From Thalassobaculum_A sp040219615 (GTDB lineage: Bacteria > Pseudomonadota > Alphaproteobacteria > Thalassobaculales > Thalassobaculaceae), in NCBI RefSeq assembly GCF_040219615.1, contig NZ_JAVJSE010000041.1:558001-622000 (forward strand): 64,000 nt of DNA, written 5' to 3'. A program made the position numbers and the translations under genes. The notes under the pieces are model-generated. The model worked only from the letters and a program-made list of their open reading frames with translations. It was not told the origin of the DNA and ran no database searches. Below are positions 63,943 through 64,000 of the stretch, piece after piece. Each line of letters starts with the position of its first letter. The first letter of the stretch is position 1.

Positions 63943-64000
63943 GCTTCGATCGCCCGGCCGCGAAGCGCGAACAGGCCGCGCGGGCGCTTCTGGATGAAGA
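63939..64000 (-). CDS. urtB: Urea ABC transporter permease UrtB, C-terminal end only
   Basis: Only the last 19 residues and stop are in the window (FIQKRPRGLFALRGRAIEA). They match the usual UrtB C-terminus, and the gene overlaps urtC by 4 bases. urtA and most of urtB lie beyond the right edge. Confidence 0.75.
   Translation of the reverse strand, partial: FIQKRPRGLFALRGRAIEA

Overview
The window is high-GC DNA (roughly 70 % GC outside one island) with dense, short-spaced operons and many ATGA start/stop overlaps. Gene content (PAS_5-type protein, CbtAB, intracellular PHA depolymerase, AMP nucleosidase, several Liv/Urt-type ABC transporters, Tat-exported binding protein) suggests an alphaproteobacterium, probably of the Rhodospirillales type. 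This is inferred from gene families only; there is no rRNA, and I recognise no tRNA, CRISPR array or complete insertion sequence.

Layout: 1-2137, DNA repair (fpg, cut by the window edge), a VOC protein and an aspartate dehydrogenase. 2406-6789, an MFS exporter, a fused alpha/beta 2-oxoacid dehydrogenase E1 and a 3-hydroxyacyl-CoA dehydrogenase. 6890-7805, cbtBA cobalt transport genes. 7985-14665, thioesterase, SDR and a complete Dpp/Opp-type peptide ABC transporter, followed by a mazEF toxin-antitoxin pair. 15590-21561, a branched-chain-type ABC transporter ending next to a leucine-dehydrogenase-family gene. 21681-24419, a small orphan, AMP nucleosidase and a cobalamin riboswitch driving a HupE/UreJ transporter. 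24593-29460, PHA depolymerase, a phosphatase, RidA, and an acyl-CoA dehydrogenase / kinase-like / DUF6285 trio resembling the 4-hydroxyacid (levulinate, lvaABC) route. 29485-33597, a TonB receptor, YfiR and sensor kinase operon. 33934-39395, DUF2189, MarR, an enolase-superfamily enzyme, and a pentapeptide protein co-transcribed with a histidine kinase. 39485-49380, amidase, PAS protein, a second Liv-type transporter operon with an internal SDR gene, its likely TetR regulator and an MFS carrier. 49509-57865, RNA methyltransferases, a PAS kinase, PPTase, MaoC, a B3/4-domain protein and an AraC regulator. 57951-58514, a GNAT acetyltransferase. 58515-61295, a compositionally distinct accessory island. 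61296-64000, the end of a urea-type (urtBCDE) transporter.

The overall theme is uptake and oxidation of amino acids, peptides, acyl compounds and reserve polymer: one peptide and three branched-chain/urea-type ABC importers sit beside SDRs, thioesterase, acyl-CoA dehydrogenase and amino-acid dehydrogenase. The most unusual observations are: a 27-bp palindrome shared by the tetR upstream region and the transporter operon it probably controls; a hairpin that would bury the ribosome binding site of the 3-hydroxyacyl-CoA dehydrogenase; a 248-bp MITE-like element with matching terminal inverted repeats and flanking direct repeats at 34821-35068; the lva-like trio; and the island at 58515-61295 with an HEPN-like gene pair and an AT-rich two-TM coiled-coil protein.
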